Of a stretch of 64,000 bases of DNA, positions 1 through 11,102 are shown in pieces. The DNA comes from Bacteroides sp. An322. GTDB lineage: Bacteria; Bacteroidota; Bacteroidia; Bacteroidales; Bacteroidaceae. Below the pieces are notes generated by a model, which had not been told where the DNA came from, searched no databases, and saw only the letters and a list, made by a program, of their open reading frames with translations. The stretch is taken from NCBI RefSeq assembly GCF_002161765.1, contig NZ_NFIN01000003.1:62001-126000 (forward strand), read 5' to 3'. A program made the position numbers and the translations under genes. How positions within the stretch are numbered: the first letter of the stretch is position 1; the number at the start of each line of letters is the position of its first letter.

Positions 1-1484
1 AGCAACAAGCAATTGTTACAATCCACGCAGACCAAGGAGAACAAATTATCCCGAAAGAAATTTACGGACAGTTTGCCGAACATCTGGGAACGTGTATTTA
101 TGGTGGCTTATGGGTAGGCGAAGATTCTCCTATCCCTAATACAAATGGCTATCGGAACGATGTGCTTGAAGCTTTGAAGAAGCTGAAAGTACCCGTATTG
201 CGCTGGCCCGGCGGATGTTTTGCCGATGAATACCATTGGATGGACGGAATTGGTCCAAAAGAAAATCGTCCCCGCATGGTAAACAATAACTGGGGAGGTA
301 CGGTTGAAGACAACAGTTTCGGTACTCATGAATTCTTGAATCTTTGCGAAATGTTGGGATGTGAGCCGTACATTAGTGGAAATGTAGGCAGTGGAAGTGT
401 AGAAGAAATGGCAAAATGGGTGGAATATATGACATCCGAACAAGGCAGCCCGATGGCTAAATTGCGTAAAGAGAATGGACGCGAGAAACCTTGGAAAGTC
501 AAATATTTTGGCGTAGGTAACGAAAGCTGGGGATGCGGCGGAAGTATGCGTCCGGAATATTATGCGGATTTGTATCGCCGTTATTCTACTTATTGCCGTA
601 ATTACAATGGCAATGTTTTGTTTAAGATTGCCAGCGGTGCCAGTGATTATGATTATAACTGGACAGAAGTGTTGATGCAGAACATCGGTCATCGTATGGA
701 TGGAGTATCTTTGCATTATTATACTGTTCCGGGTTGGACTGGAAGCAAAGGCTCTGCAACCAAATTCTCTACGGATGACTATTATTGGACAATGGGCAAA
801 TGCCGCGAGATAGAAGATGTGATGAAACGCCACATTGCTATTATGGATAAATACGACCCAAAGAAGCAAATCGCGTTGATTGTAGACGAGTGGGGTACTT
901 GGTGGGATGAAGAACCCGGAACAGTGCCCGGACATTTGTATCAACAAAATACCATGCGTGATGCCTTTGTTGCTTCTTTGTCGTTGGATATTTTCCATAA
1001 ATACACTGACCGTGTGAAGATGACGAATATCGCTCAAATTGCCAATGTACTCCAGTCTATGATTCTGACAAAAGAGGATAAGATGGTGTTGACTCCGACT
1101 TATCATGTCTTTGAGATGTATAATGTACATCAAGACGCGACATTCTTGCCGGCTGATTTGCAATGTGCTTATAAGAATGTGCGTGATGCGCGTAATGTGC
1201 CGATGATTAGTTCTACAGCTTCGCGTGACAAAGAAGGTCGTATTCATGTATCGCTTTCGAATATCAGTTTGACCGAATCAGCTGACGTAACCATTAATTT
1301 GGAAGGTATAAACGGCAAGCAAGTTTCAGGACGTATTCTAACTGCTGATAAGATTGATGATTATAATACGTTTGAAAATCCTGAAGTCATTGCACCGAAA
1401 GCATTTAAGGATGCAAAGATACAGAAAGGTGCATTGTTGGTGAAGATTCCTGCTAAATCAATTGTTGTATTGGAAATTAAATAA
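1..1484 (+). CDS. GH51 alpha-L-arabinofuranosidase, 5' end outside window
   Basis: Exo-acting glycosidase predicted to remove terminal alpha-L-arabinofuranosyl units from arabinan or arabinoxylan. The frame is open from base 3, so the N-terminus lies left of the window; the conserved [16 protein letters not shown] segment is already present at bases 80-115. GH51 hallmarks are visible: the [11 protein letters not shown] strand, the acid/base Glu in GVGNESWG (about base 520) and the nucleophile Glu in IVDEWGTWW (about base 885), followed by a C-terminal beta domain. It lies 7 bp upstream of a second GH51 gene, so the two form an arabinan-utilisation operon. Family assignment is firm; substrate detail is inference. 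Confidence 0.93.
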   Translation, partial: QQAIVTIHADQGEQIIPKEIYGQFAEHLGTCIYGGLWVGEDSPIPNTNGYRNDVLEALKKLKVPVLRWPGGCFADEYHWMDGIGPKENRPRMVNNNWGGTVEDNSFGTHEFLNLCEMLGCEPYISGNVGSGSVEEMAKWVEYMTSEQGSPMAKLRKENGREKPWKVKYFGVGNESWGCGGSMRPEYYADLYRRYSTYCRNYNGNVLFKIASGASDYDYNWTEVLMQNIGHRMDGVSLHYYTVPGWTGSKGSATKFSTDDYYWTMGKCREIEDVMKRHIAIMDKYDPKKQIALIVDEWGTWWDEEPGTVPGHLYQQNTMRDAFVASLSLDIFHKYTDRVKMTNIAQIANVLQSMILTKEDKMVLTPTYHVFEMYNVHQDATFLPADLQCAYKNVRDARNVPMISSTASRDKEGRIHVSLSNISLTESADVTINLEGINGKQVSGRILTADKIDDYNTFENPEVIAPKAFKDAKIQKGALLVKIPAKSIVVLEIK

Positions 1485-1491
1485 TTGAACC

Positions 1492-3465
1492 ATGAAAAAA
1501 ACAACTGTTTTTAGTTTGATGCTGTCAGCTTGCTGTTTTGCAGGATTGTCTGCACAAGAAGCCAACCATTTTGTGGTAAAGGCTAATAAGTTGGGGGCGG
1601 AAATACAGCCAACTATGTATGGACACTTTTTTGAAGACATCAATTATGGTGCTGATGGAGGTCTGTATGCTGAGTTGATAAAAAACCGTTCGTTTGAGTT
1701 TCCGAATCGTTTGCAAGGTTGGAAAACTTTCGGCAAGGTAGCAGTGTTAGATAACGGGCCGTTCGACCGTAATCCTCACTATGTACGCCTTTCTAATCCG
1801 GGGCATGCACACAAGCGTACCGGACTGGAAAACGAAGGCTTCTTTGGTATCGGTTTGAAGGCGAATGAGAAATACCGTTTTAGCGTATGGGCAAAAGGAA
1901 ACGGTCAGAAAATATTGGTTGAATTGATTGATCCGGCTTCGATGGGCGAGACTCAGGTAATGGTTTCGGGCGAAATCGAAATCAATTCTGCCGACTGGAA
2001 GAAGTACGAATTGGTGCTTACCGCTCCTCAAACCTTTGCTAAGGCGCATCTGCGCATCTTCTTGGCATCAGGCGGTGATGTGGACTTGGAGCACGTTTCT
2101 CTTTTCCCGGTTGATACATGGAAAGGGCGTGAGAACGGTTTGCGTAAAGACCTTGTGCAAGCATTGGTTGATACGAAACCCGGTGTGTTCCGTTTCCCGG
2201 GCGGCTGTATTGTAGAAGGAACGGAAATTGACGACCGTTACCAATGGAAAAATTCAGTTGGTCCGGTAGAAAACCGTCCGTTGAACTCAAACCGTTGGGA
2301 ATATACCTTCCCGCACCGTTATTATCCTGATTATCATCAGACATACGGTATGGGATTCTACGAACTTTTCTTGCTTTCAGAAGATATGGGGGCAGAACCG
2401 CTTCCGATTGTCAATGTAGGTTTGGCTTGCCAGTATCAGAATGATGACCCGAAAGCGCATGTACCCGTAGACCAATTGGACAGCTATATCCAGGATGCGC
2501 TCGACCTTATTGAATTTGCTAATGGTGACGAATCGACTGAATGGGGAAAATTGCGTGCCGATATGGGACATCCGGCACCGTTTAATCTGAAGTTTATCGG
2601 TGTGGGCAACGAACAATGGGGACCTGAATATCCCGAACGCTTGAAATATTTTGTTGATGCTATCCGTAAGGCATATCCAGACATTCAGATTATCGGTTCA
2701 TCTGGTCCTAACTCAGAAGGTAAGGATTTCGATTACTTGTGGCCGGAAATGAAGAAACTGAAAGTGGATTTGGTAGACGAACATTTCTACCGTCCGGAAG
2801 ATTGGTTCTTGAAATCAGGAAACCGTTATGATAATTACGACCGTAAGGGACCGAAAGTATTTGCAGGCGAATATGCTTGTCACGGAAAGGGCAAGAAATG
2901 GAATCATTTCCATGCTTCTTTGCTCGAAGCCGCTTTCTTGACAGGGGTAGAACGCAATGCTGATGTGGTTTATATGGCTACTTACGCTCCGCTGTTGGCT
3001 CATGTAGAAGGCTGGCAATGGCGTCCGGACTTGATTTGGTTCGATAACTTGCGCAGTGTACGTTCTTGCAGTTGGCATGTACAATATTTGTATGGTCACA
3101 ATAAGGGAACACAAGTAGTACCTTTGTTAATGGACGGAAAAGCAGTAAGCGGACAAGCAGACCAGAATGGTTTGTTTGCTAGTGCCGTTTGGGATGAACC
3201 GACAAAGAGCTATATAATTAAGGTAGTGAATGTATCGGATAAGGCACAGCCGGTCAGCATCGAGTTTGACGGATTGAAGAAGAAGAAATTGGCAGAACAA
3301 GCTACTTGTATTCTTTTCCATTCGGATGAACCTGATGCAGAAAATACATTGGATAACCCGAATTTGATTGTTCCGAAAGAAAGTAAAGTATCGGTAGAAG
3401 GAAAGAATTTGCAGGCAGAAATTGGTGCACAGACTTTTGCTATCTATCGGATTGCTGTACAATAA
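1492..3465 (+). CDS. GH51 alpha-L-arabinofuranosidase with N-terminal carbohydrate-binding region
   Basis: 657 residues. The first 21 or so residues (MKKTTVFSLMLSACCFAG) form a signal peptide, so the enzyme is exported. Residues about 60-220 look like a CBM4/9-type beta-sandwich inserted before the catalytic barrel, as in the longer GH51 subgroup. The acid/base Glu is in GVGNEQWG (about base 2608) and the nucleophile Glu in FAGEYACHG (about base 2870). It follows the previous GH51 gene by 7 bp and is followed by two strong hairpins. The two enzymes differ in length and in the extra domain, so they probably act on different arabinan structures (inference). Confidence 0.93.
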   Translation: MKKTTVFSLMLSACCFAGLSAQEANHFVVKANKLGAEIQPTMYGHFFEDINYGADGGLYAELIKNRSFEFPNRLQGWKTFGKVAVLDNGPFDRNPHYVRLSNPGHAHKRTGLENEGFFGIGLKANEKYRFSVWAKGNGQKILVELIDPASMGETQVMVSGEIEINSADWKKYELVLTAPQTFAKAHLRIFLASGGDVDLEHVSLFPVDTWKGRENGLRKDLVQALVDTKPGVFRFPGGCIVEGTEIDDRYQWKNSVGPVENRPLNSNRWEYTFPHRYYPDYHQTYGMGFYELFLLSEDMGAEPLPIVNVGLACQYQNDDPKAHVPVDQLDSYIQDALDLIEFANGDESTEWGKLRADMGHPAPFNLKFIGVGNEQWGPEYPERLKYFVDAIRKAYPDIQIIGSSGPNSEGKDFDYLWPEMKKLKVDLVDEHFYRPEDWFLKSGNRYDNYDRKGPKVFAGEYACHGKGKKWNHFHASLLEAAFLTGVERNADVVYMATYAPLLAHVEGWQWRPDLIWFDNLRSVRSCSWHVQYLYGHNKGTQVVPLLMDGKAVSGQADQNGLFASAVWDEPTKSYIIKVVNVSDKAQPVSIEFDGLKKKKLAEQATCILFHSDEPDAENTLDNPNLIVPKESKVSVEGKNLQAEIGAQTFAIYRIAVQ

Positions 3466-3485
3466 GTATAAAACTATACATTTAA

Positions 3486-3523
3486 ACGAAGCAGGCTTCA
3501 TCGGTCATCGAAGCCTGCTTCGT
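3486..3523 (+). terminator. Terminator hairpin after GH51 operon
   Basis: Perfect 14-bp inverted repeat (3486-3499 with 3510-3523, loop ATCGGTCATC) just after the stop codon of the second GH51 gene. The downstream T-tract is weak. Confidence 0.7.
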
Positions 3524-3532
3524 TGCTTATTA

Positions 3533-3564
3533 CATACGGCTTCATCGGCAGATGAAGCCGTATG
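3533..3564. repeat. Second 14-bp hairpin sharing a core with the first
   Basis: Perfect inverted repeat 3533-3546 with 3551-3564, loop GGCA. Both this and the preceding hairpin contain GGCTTCATCGG, so the two look like related tandem stem-loops; together they probably stop read-through into ligA. Confidence 0.6.
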
Positions 3565-3591
3565 CGTATAAAAAGAAGCCCAAATGAATGA

Positions 3592-5670
<2,079 letters not shown>

Positions 5671-5674
5671 TATA

Positions 5675-5801
5675 TTATCAAACGCAGAGGCGCAAAAACG
5701 CAAAGTTTTCAATTTAGAGAAAGCAAAGGGCGCATAAAACTTTGTAAACTTTGTCTTCTCAAAAATAGTCCTCCGCGTCTTTGCGTCTCTGCGTTTGATA
5801 A
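5675..5801. repeat. Long imperfect inverted repeat between ligA and dapA
   Basis: The 27-nt arms (5675-5701 and 5775-5801) match at about 25 positions; the core reads AAACGCAGAGGCGCAAA. The centre also contains a shorter repeat around AAAGTTTT/AAAACTTT. It looks like an interspersed repeat that would fold into a long hairpin and may also end ligA transcription. Confidence 0.75.
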
Positions 5802-5833
5802 AATGGCGCAATATATAAATAATTAATAGCATA

Positions 5834-5867
5834 TTTGTCATTTGAAAAGAAAATATTCGTACTTTTG
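5834..5867 (+). promoter_or_regulatory. Bacteroides promoter for dapA
   Basis: TTTG at 5834-5837, a 22-nt spacer and TACTTTTG at 5860-5867. The predicted start of transcription lies about 25 nt before the dapA ATG. Confidence 0.65.
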
Positions 5868-5898
5868 CGAAAAGAATGTAGCATTTATAGTTTGATTT

Positions 5899-6792
5899 AT
5901 GATACGAAAGAGACTGAAAGGAATGGGAGTGGCATTGGTCACTCCTTTCAACGAAGACGGGAGCGTGGATTATAATTCACTGCTCAGACTGGTGGAATAC
6001 CAAATACAGAATGGAATTGATTTTCTTTGTGTATTGGGAACGACCGCCGAAACACCGACATTGACTTCCGAAGAAAAACAAAAGATAAAACAAGTCGTTA
6101 TCGAACGGGTAAACGGACGGGTGCCTATCCTGTTGGGAGTGGGCAGCAACTGCACGCAGACGGTAGTCGATACATTGAAGAATGACGATATGACGGGAGT
6201 GGATGCCGTATTGGTAGCCGTACCTTATTATAATAAGCCTTCGCAGGAAGGTCTTTACCAGCATTATAAAGCCATTGCTCAAGCTACGGACTTGCCTATT
6301 GTGCTTTACAATGTGCCTGGACGCACTGGAGTGAATATGACGGCAGAAACCACTTTGCGTTTGGCACGTGATTTTGAGAACATTGTGGCTATCAAGGAAG
6401 CATCGGGCAACATTACCCAAATGGACGACATTATCAAAAACAAACCTGCCAACTTCGATGTCATTTCGGGAGATGACGGCATTACGTTCCCGCTTATCAC
6501 TCTTGGAGCTGTGGGTGTGATTTCGGTTATTGGAAATGCCTTTCCGCGTGAGTTTAGCCGAATGGTCCGTTTGGCATTGGCTGGCGATTATCCTAGTGCA
6601 TTGGCGATTCATCACCAATTCACTGAACTCTTCAAATTGCTTTTCGTCGACGGCAATCCAGCGGGAGTAAAGGCGATGCTCAGTATGATGGGAATGATTA
6701 AGAACCGTTTGCGTCTTCCATTAGTTCCTACCCGCATTACTACGTTCGAAGAGATGCGTCGCATCCTGAACGAACTACAGATAAAGTGCTGA
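5899..6792 (+). CDS. dapA: 4-hydroxy-tetrahydrodipicolinate synthase
   Basis: 297 residues, the usual DapA length. It condenses pyruvate with L-aspartate semialdehyde in the first committed step of lysine and diaminopimelate synthesis. The Schiff-base lysine is Lys166 in AIKEASG, Tyr137 is in LYNVPGRTG, and the GTTAE segment of the barrel is at residues 47-51. It is transcribed alone from the promoter at 5834-5867 and faces the MBL gene across a bidirectional terminator. Confidence 0.96.
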   Translation: MIRKRLKGMGVALVTPFNEDGSVDYNSLLRLVEYQIQNGIDFLCVLGTTAETPTLTSEEKQKIKQVVIERVNGRVPILLGVGSNCTQTVVDTLKNDDMTGVDAVLVAVPYYNKPSQEGLYQHYKAIAQATDLPIVLYNVPGRTGVNMTAETTLRLARDFENIVAIKEASGNITQMDDIIKNKPANFDVISGDDGITFPLITLGAVGVISVIGNAFPREFSRMVRLALAGDYPSALAIHHQFTELFKLLFVDGNPAGVKAMLSMMGMIKNRLRLPLVPTRITTFEEMRRILNELQIKC

Positions 6793-6805
6793 AAGGTTAT
6801 TGTCA

Positions 6806-6861
6806 AAAAAGGGGCTGTATCAAAATAAAAATCCACTTTCATTTTGATACAGCCCCTTTTT
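6806..6861. terminator. Bidirectional terminator between dapA and the MBL gene
   Basis: Perfect 21-bp arms (6806-6826 and 6841-6861) with A5 on one side and T5 on the other, so it works as a terminator for both convergent genes. Confidence 0.9.
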
Positions 6862-6884
6862 GTATGCATTTTTATGTTATAGGA

Positions 6885-7691
6885 TTATTCGAAACAATAG
6901 AGTTCGGAGGGTAATGTTCGTTTTAGTGGTATGATTTGCACATCTCGTCCAGCTATGATTTCGTGTTCGCGCAAAGCCAATTCTACTGTCTTGTAAGCCA
7001 ATTCGGGGTGATTATTGTCTTTACTCAAGTGGCATAGCCAAACGTATTTTAGGTTAGGCGGGAAATGTTCAGCCAAGAATTGGGCTGTTTCCCGATTGCT
7101 CATGTGCCCGTTGGCACCGGCGATACGTACTTTTAAATGGGGTGGGTAAGGACCCATTTGCAACATGGCATCATCGTAATTCGCCTCTATAATGAGGTAG
7201 TCGGCTCGCGCTATATAAGCTGCAGCTGTAGGTGTAATATGCCCCATATCGGTGAGGAATGCGAATGTTTTGCCGTATACTTCAATGCAATAGCCTACAT
7301 TGTCAGTACCGTCGTGGGGTACTTCGAAACATGTGATATTGAAATCTCCTAATTGTATGTCTTTTTCTTTCTGAATCAAGCACGTATGTTCTGCTGCGAG
7401 TTTTTCCGTCATACAATAGCTTCGTTGGATGCCTTTGTGTATTTCTTGTGTGGCATAAACGGGGATATTGTACTTTTTTGATAAGTTGCCTACCGCTTTG
7501 ATGTGGTCTGCATGGTCGTGTGTGATTAAAATTGCTTTAATCGTTTCCAGTTCTAAGTTGTATTCTTTGAATATCTTTTTTATTGTGCGGATACCTATGC
7601 CGGCATCTATTAATATACTGTATGTTTCAGTAGCAAGATAATAGCAGTTTCCACTGCTTCCGCTACCTAAACTCATAAATTGTACCTTCAT
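6885..7691 (-). CDS. MBL-fold metallo-hydrolase (WalJ/YycJ type)
   Basis: 268 residues. The zinc-binding motif of the metallo-beta-lactamase fold is plain: HDHADH at residues 58-63, followed by further His/Asp ligands (VPHDGTDNVGY, LTDMGH) and a late His (WLCHLSKDN). The N-terminus MKVQFMSLGSGSSGNC is typical of the WalJ/YycJ group, predicted cytoplasmic phosphodiesterases or nucleases. A TATCTTTG box lies 31 bp upstream. The exact substrate cannot be read from sequence. Confidence 0.88.
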   Translation of the reverse strand: MKVQFMSLGSGSSGNCYYLATETYSILIDAGIGIRTIKKIFKEYNLELETIKAILITHDHADHIKAVGNLSKKYNIPVYATQEIHKGIQRSYCMTEKLAAEHTCLIQKEKDIQLGDFNITCFEVPHDGTDNVGYCIEVYGKTFAFLTDMGHITPTAAAYIARADYLIIEANYDDAMLQMGPYPPHLKVRIAGANGHMSNRETAQFLAEHFPPNLKYVWLCHLSKDNNHPELAYKTVELALREHEIIAGRDVQIIPLKRTLPSELYCFE

Positions 7692-7721
7692 GCTTTTCTA
7701 TCTTTATATTTAAAAGGAATG

Positions 7722-7729
7722 CAAAGATA
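7722..7729 (-). promoter_or_regulatory. -7 box (TATCTTTG) for the MBL gene
   Basis: Minus-strand match to TAnnTTTG, about 31 nt before the MBL start at 7691. The -33 element is less clear. Confidence 0.55.
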
Positions 7730-7740
7730 CGAAAAAGAAA

Positions 7741-7765
7741 GAAGTCCGCCAAGCAAGCGGACTTC
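7741..7765 (-). terminator. Terminator after uxaC
   Basis: 9-bp stem (7741-7749 with 7757-7765), loop CAAGCAA, followed on the minus strand by TTCTTTCTTTTTC. Confidence 0.75.
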
Positions 7766-7794
7766 TCTTATAGAATCTGATAATGAAAAAACGA

Positions 7795-9201
7795 TTAGAA
7801 ATTGAAGAATCTCTTTGCGTTGTTGTAGCAGATGTCTTCTACCATTTGTTGGATACGCGGCATTTCTGATTCTGGAAGTTCACCGTTTTCAACATCGTTT
7901 CCTAATAAGTTGCACAATGTGCGGCGGAAATATTCATGGCGCGGATAAGACAAGAAGGAGCGTGAATCAGTCAGCATACCAACGAACCGGCTCAACAAGC
8001 CCAGTAATGAAAGGGCGTTCATTTGTTTTTCCATACCGTCTTTTTGGTCAAGGAACCACCAGCCTGAACCGAACTGGATTTTTCCGGGGATTGAACCGTC
8101 TTGGAAGTTACCCAGCATTGTAGCGATTACTTCATTGGCGCATGGGTTCAGGTTATACAAGATCGTTTTGGTCAGCTTGCCTTCAGAATTCAAGCGGTCA
8201 AGATATTTAGACATAGCTTTGGCTGTATTGAATTCGCCGATTGAATCAAAACCGGTATCAGGACCTAATAGCTTGAACATCTTGCTGTTGTTGTCGCGGA
8301 TAGCACCATAGTGGAATTGTTGTGTCCAGCCTGTTTCCCAATCCATTTCACCAAATACAACCAACATAGCCGACTTGAATTTCAGGATTTCTTCCTTAGT
8401 CAATTCTGTGCCGCCATATACTTTATTAAAGATGGCACGGATTTCGGCATCAGTATAGTCTTCTGCATAGAATTCTTCAATACCGTGGTCAGACAATTTA
8501 CAGCCTTGTTCAGCAAAGAATGCATGGCGTTTACGCAGTGCTTCAACCATATCGTCAAATGAAGAGATATTCACACCGCTCACTTCAGAAAGTTTTTCGA
8601 TGTAACTACGGTAGTTAGCCGGAACTTCTACAGCCATGGCTTTGTCGGGACGCCATGTCGGCAACATCTTGATTTCGAAACCGCTTTCGCGTGTTGCGAT
8701 ATGATATTCTAGTGAATCGACTGGGTCATCTGTCGTACATACGGTTTCTACGTGATAACGGCGCATCAAGTTACGTGCTGAATATTCGGGAGTAGCAAGT
8801 TTTGCGTTACATTCATCGAAGATTTCACGTGCTGTAGAAGGGTTCAGGATTTTGTTGATGCCGAAAGCGGTTTTCAGTTCCAAATGTGTCCAATGGTACA
8901 ACGGATTACGGAATGTATAAGGAACTGTTTCTGCCCATTTTTCAAACTTTTCCCAGTCGGTAGTGTCTTTGCCTGTGCAGTAGCGTTCATCTATACCATT
9001 GCTACGCATTGCACGCCATTTATAGTGGTCACCGCCCAGCCAAATTTCTGTGATTGACTTGAATTGATAATCATCAGCTACCATTTTTGGAATCAAATGA
9101 CAGTGATAGTCGATAATCGGCATTTTAGCTGCGTGGTTGTGGTACAATTCCTGTGCTGTTTCTGTTTTCAGCAGGAAATTTTCGTCCATAAATTTTTTCA
9201 T
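7795..9201 (-). CDS. uxaC: Glucuronate isomerase
   Basis: 468 residues, standard length for UxaC. It interconverts D-glucuronate/D-fructuronate and D-galacturonate/D-tagaturonate in uronate catabolism. The metal-binding N-terminal motif PIIDYHCHL is at about residues 28-36 and the downstream region carries the RxxDSRSFLSYPRHEYFRR-type segment near the C-terminus. It is divergent from uxaB, which encodes the next enzyme, across a 331-bp intergenic region. With the nearby arabinofuranosidases this fits pectin side-chain and backbone use (inference). Confidence 0.96.
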   Translation of the reverse strand: MKKFMDENFLLKTETAQELYHNHAAKMPIIDYHCHLIPKMVADDYQFKSITEIWLGGDHYKWRAMRSNGIDERYCTGKDTTDWEKFEKWAETVPYTFRNPLYHWTHLELKTAFGINKILNPSTAREIFDECNAKLATPEYSARNLMRRYHVETVCTTDDPVDSLEYHIATRESGFEIKMLPTWRPDKAMAVEVPANYRSYIEKLSEVSGVNISSFDDMVEALRKRHAFFAEQGCKLSDHGIEEFYAEDYTDAEIRAIFNKVYGGTELTKEEILKFKSAMLVVFGEMDWETGWTQQFHYGAIRDNNSKMFKLLGPDTGFDSIGEFNTAKAMSKYLDRLNSEGKLTKTILYNLNPCANEVIATMLGNFQDGSIPGKIQFGSGWWFLDQKDGMEKQMNALSLLGLLSRFVGMLTDSRSFLSYPRHEYFRRTLCNLLGNDVENGELPESEMPRIQQMVEDICYNNAKRFFNF

Positions 9202-9532
9202 AAAGCTTTGTTTTTGGTTTATGTTTTATGTTTTTTTGTTAGGTATTTTCATGTTAAATCGATAATCGAGTGATTTTTTATGTTGAAGAACACAAATATC
9301 GTTTTATTTATCGTTATCGAACACGAAAGTAGAAATTTTATTTGGAATAACAAAATATTTCGTATATTTGCAGCGAATATTTAGTAAAATTAATCACTTC
9401 AATAATTGAATTAGAAAATAAGTGTCAATATTTATTACTGCTTTCCTATAAGGGGTCGTATAAGTGTTGTTGCTGATATATGATTGCTAATTAAAGAATA
9501 TCAAAATACAGAACTTTAAAAATATTATAAGT
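9202..9532. promoter_or_regulatory. Divergent uxaC/uxaB control region
   Basis: AT-rich 331-bp region. A good plus-strand promoter is TTTG at 9341-9344, an 18-nt spacer and TATATTTG at 9363-9370, giving uxaB a leader of about 155 nt. For uxaC the best minus-strand candidate is GATATTTG at 9293-9300, a poorer match. No tRNA or obvious riboswitch is visible; a uronate-responsive operator probably lies here but I cannot pick it out. Confidence 0.6.
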
Positions 9533-10972
9533 ATGAAACCATTAAACAAAGAAACTGCGAACAAGCCTGTTCGTCCTGAAAGAATCATTCAATTTGGTGA
9601 AGGTAACTTCTTGCGTGCATTTGTAGATTGGATTATCTACAACATGAATCAAAAGACCGATTTCAACAGCAGTGTAGTTATCGTGCAGCCGTTGGGCAAG
9701 GGTATGATTGATACATTGAACAATCAAGACTGTTTGTATCACGTTAATTTGCAAGGACTTGATAAAGGTCAAGTGGTAAATAGCCTGACATTGATTGATG
9801 TAGTAAGCCGTGCCTTGAATCCATATTCTCAGAATGATGAATTTATGAAATTGGCTGAACAACCCGAAATGCGTTTCGTTATCTCAAATACGACAGAAGC
9901 CGGTATCGCTTTTGACCCCGCTTGCAAATTGGAAGACGCTCCTGCTTCTTCTTATCCGGGCAAACTGACCCAATTGTTGTATCATCGTTTCAAGACATTC
10001 AATGGCGATATGTCAAAAGGTTTGATTATTTTCCCATGTGAATTGATTTTCTTGAACGGGCATAAGTTGAAAGAAACTATTTATCAATACATCGATTTGT
10101 GGAACTTGGGCGAAGATTTCAAGAATTGGTTCGAAAATGCTTGCGGTGTTTATGCGACATTGGTAGACCGTATCGTTCCGGGATTCCCGCGCAAGGAAAT
10201 CGATGCCATTAAGGAAAAGCTCCAATATGATGATAATATGGTAGTTCAGGGAGAAATCTTCCATTTGTGGGTAATCGAGGCTCCGCAGGAAGTTGCAAAA
10301 GAATTCCCGGCAGATAAAGCAGGCTTGAATGTATTGTTCGTTCCGTCTGAAGCTCCGTATCATGAAAGAAAAGTTACTTTGCTGAATGGTCCTCATACCG
10401 TATTGTCGCCGGTCGCTTACCTGTCAGGAGTTAATATCGTTCGCGATGCTTGCCAGCATCCGGTTATCGGTAAGTTCATCCACAAAGTGATGTTCGATGA
10501 ATTGATGGAAACCTTGAATTTGCCGAAAGCCGAATTGGAACAATTCGCCCATGATGTATTGGAACGCTTCAACAATCCGTTCGTTGACCATCAGGTAACT
10601 TCTATTATGCTGAATTCATTCCCGAAATACCAGACTCGTGACCTGCCGGGCTTGAAAGTATATTTGGAACGTAAAGGTGAACTTCCGAAAGGTTTGGTAC
10701 TGGGCTTGGCTGCTATCATTACTTATTATAAAGGTGGTGTACGTGAAGACGGTGCCGAAATCGTTCCGAACGATGCTCCGGAAATCATGGATTTGCTGAA
10801 ACAATTGTGGGCTACAGGTGATACACAAAAGATTGCAGAAGGTGTATTAGGCGCTGAATTTATCTGGGGTGAAGATTTGAATCAGATTCCAGGATTAACC
10901 GCAGCTGTAAAGGCGGATTTGGATAGCATTCAAGAAAAAGGCATGTTGGAAACTGTAAAGTCTATTTTGTAA
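9533..10972 (+). CDS. uxaB: Tagaturonate reductase (altronate oxidoreductase)
   Basis: 479 residues, a member of the polyol/mannitol dehydrogenase family. It reduces D-tagaturonate to D-altronate with NADH. The N-terminal Rossmann strand reads IIQFGEGNFLRAF (residues about 19-31), and the catalytic lysine region HERKVTLLNGPHTVLSP (about 276-292) is typical of the family. It sits next to uxaC, the preceding step, and is read divergently from it. A hairpin terminator follows. Confidence 0.95.
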   Translation: MKPLNKETANKPVRPERIIQFGEGNFLRAFVDWIIYNMNQKTDFNSSVVIVQPLGKGMIDTLNNQDCLYHVNLQGLDKGQVVNSLTLIDVVSRALNPYSQNDEFMKLAEQPEMRFVISNTTEAGIAFDPACKLEDAPASSYPGKLTQLLYHRFKTFNGDMSKGLIIFPCELIFLNGHKLKETIYQYIDLWNLGEDFKNWFENACGVYATLVDRIVPGFPRKEIDAIKEKLQYDDNMVVQGEIFHLWVIEAPQEVAKEFPADKAGLNVLFVPSEAPYHERKVTLLNGPHTVLSPVAYLSGVNIVRDACQHPVIGKFIHKVMFDELMETLNLPKAELEQFAHDVLERFNNPFVDHQVTSIMLNSFPKYQTRDLPGLKVYLERKGELPKGLVLGLAAIITYYKGGVREDGAEIVPNDAPEIMDLLKQLWATGDTQKIAEGVLGAEFIWGEDLNQIPGLTAAVKADLDSIQEKGMLETVKSIL

Positions 10973-10996
10973 TTAATTGTTAGAAATTCCATAAAG

Positions 10997-11047
10997 GAAG
11001 GAGAAGAAGCTGTTGGAGAATCCAATGCTTTTCTCCTTCTTTTTTTA
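10997..11047 (+). terminator. Terminator after uxaB
   Basis: Imperfect stem AGGAGAAGAAGC with GCTTTTCTCCT capped by the inner stem TTGGA/TCCAA, ending in a run of T. Confidence 0.8.
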
Positions 11048-11102
11048 TGCCTGCCGTTTCAATATTTTGTATTAATTTTGCTGTCGAAAAAAGAATATTG
11101 AT

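Noticed and set aside
108-1247. Long open frame on the minus strand inside the first GH51 gene
   Set aside because: It is antisense to a gene with clear catalytic motifs; its translation is low-complexity His/Ile/Arg-rich with no domain or ribosome-binding site.
1458-1716. Short minus-strand frames at the GH51 junction
   Set aside because: Antisense to the signal peptide region of the second GH51 gene, no support.
3486-3564. CRISPR-like repeats
   Set aside because: Only two hairpins with different arms, no regular spacers, no cas genes.
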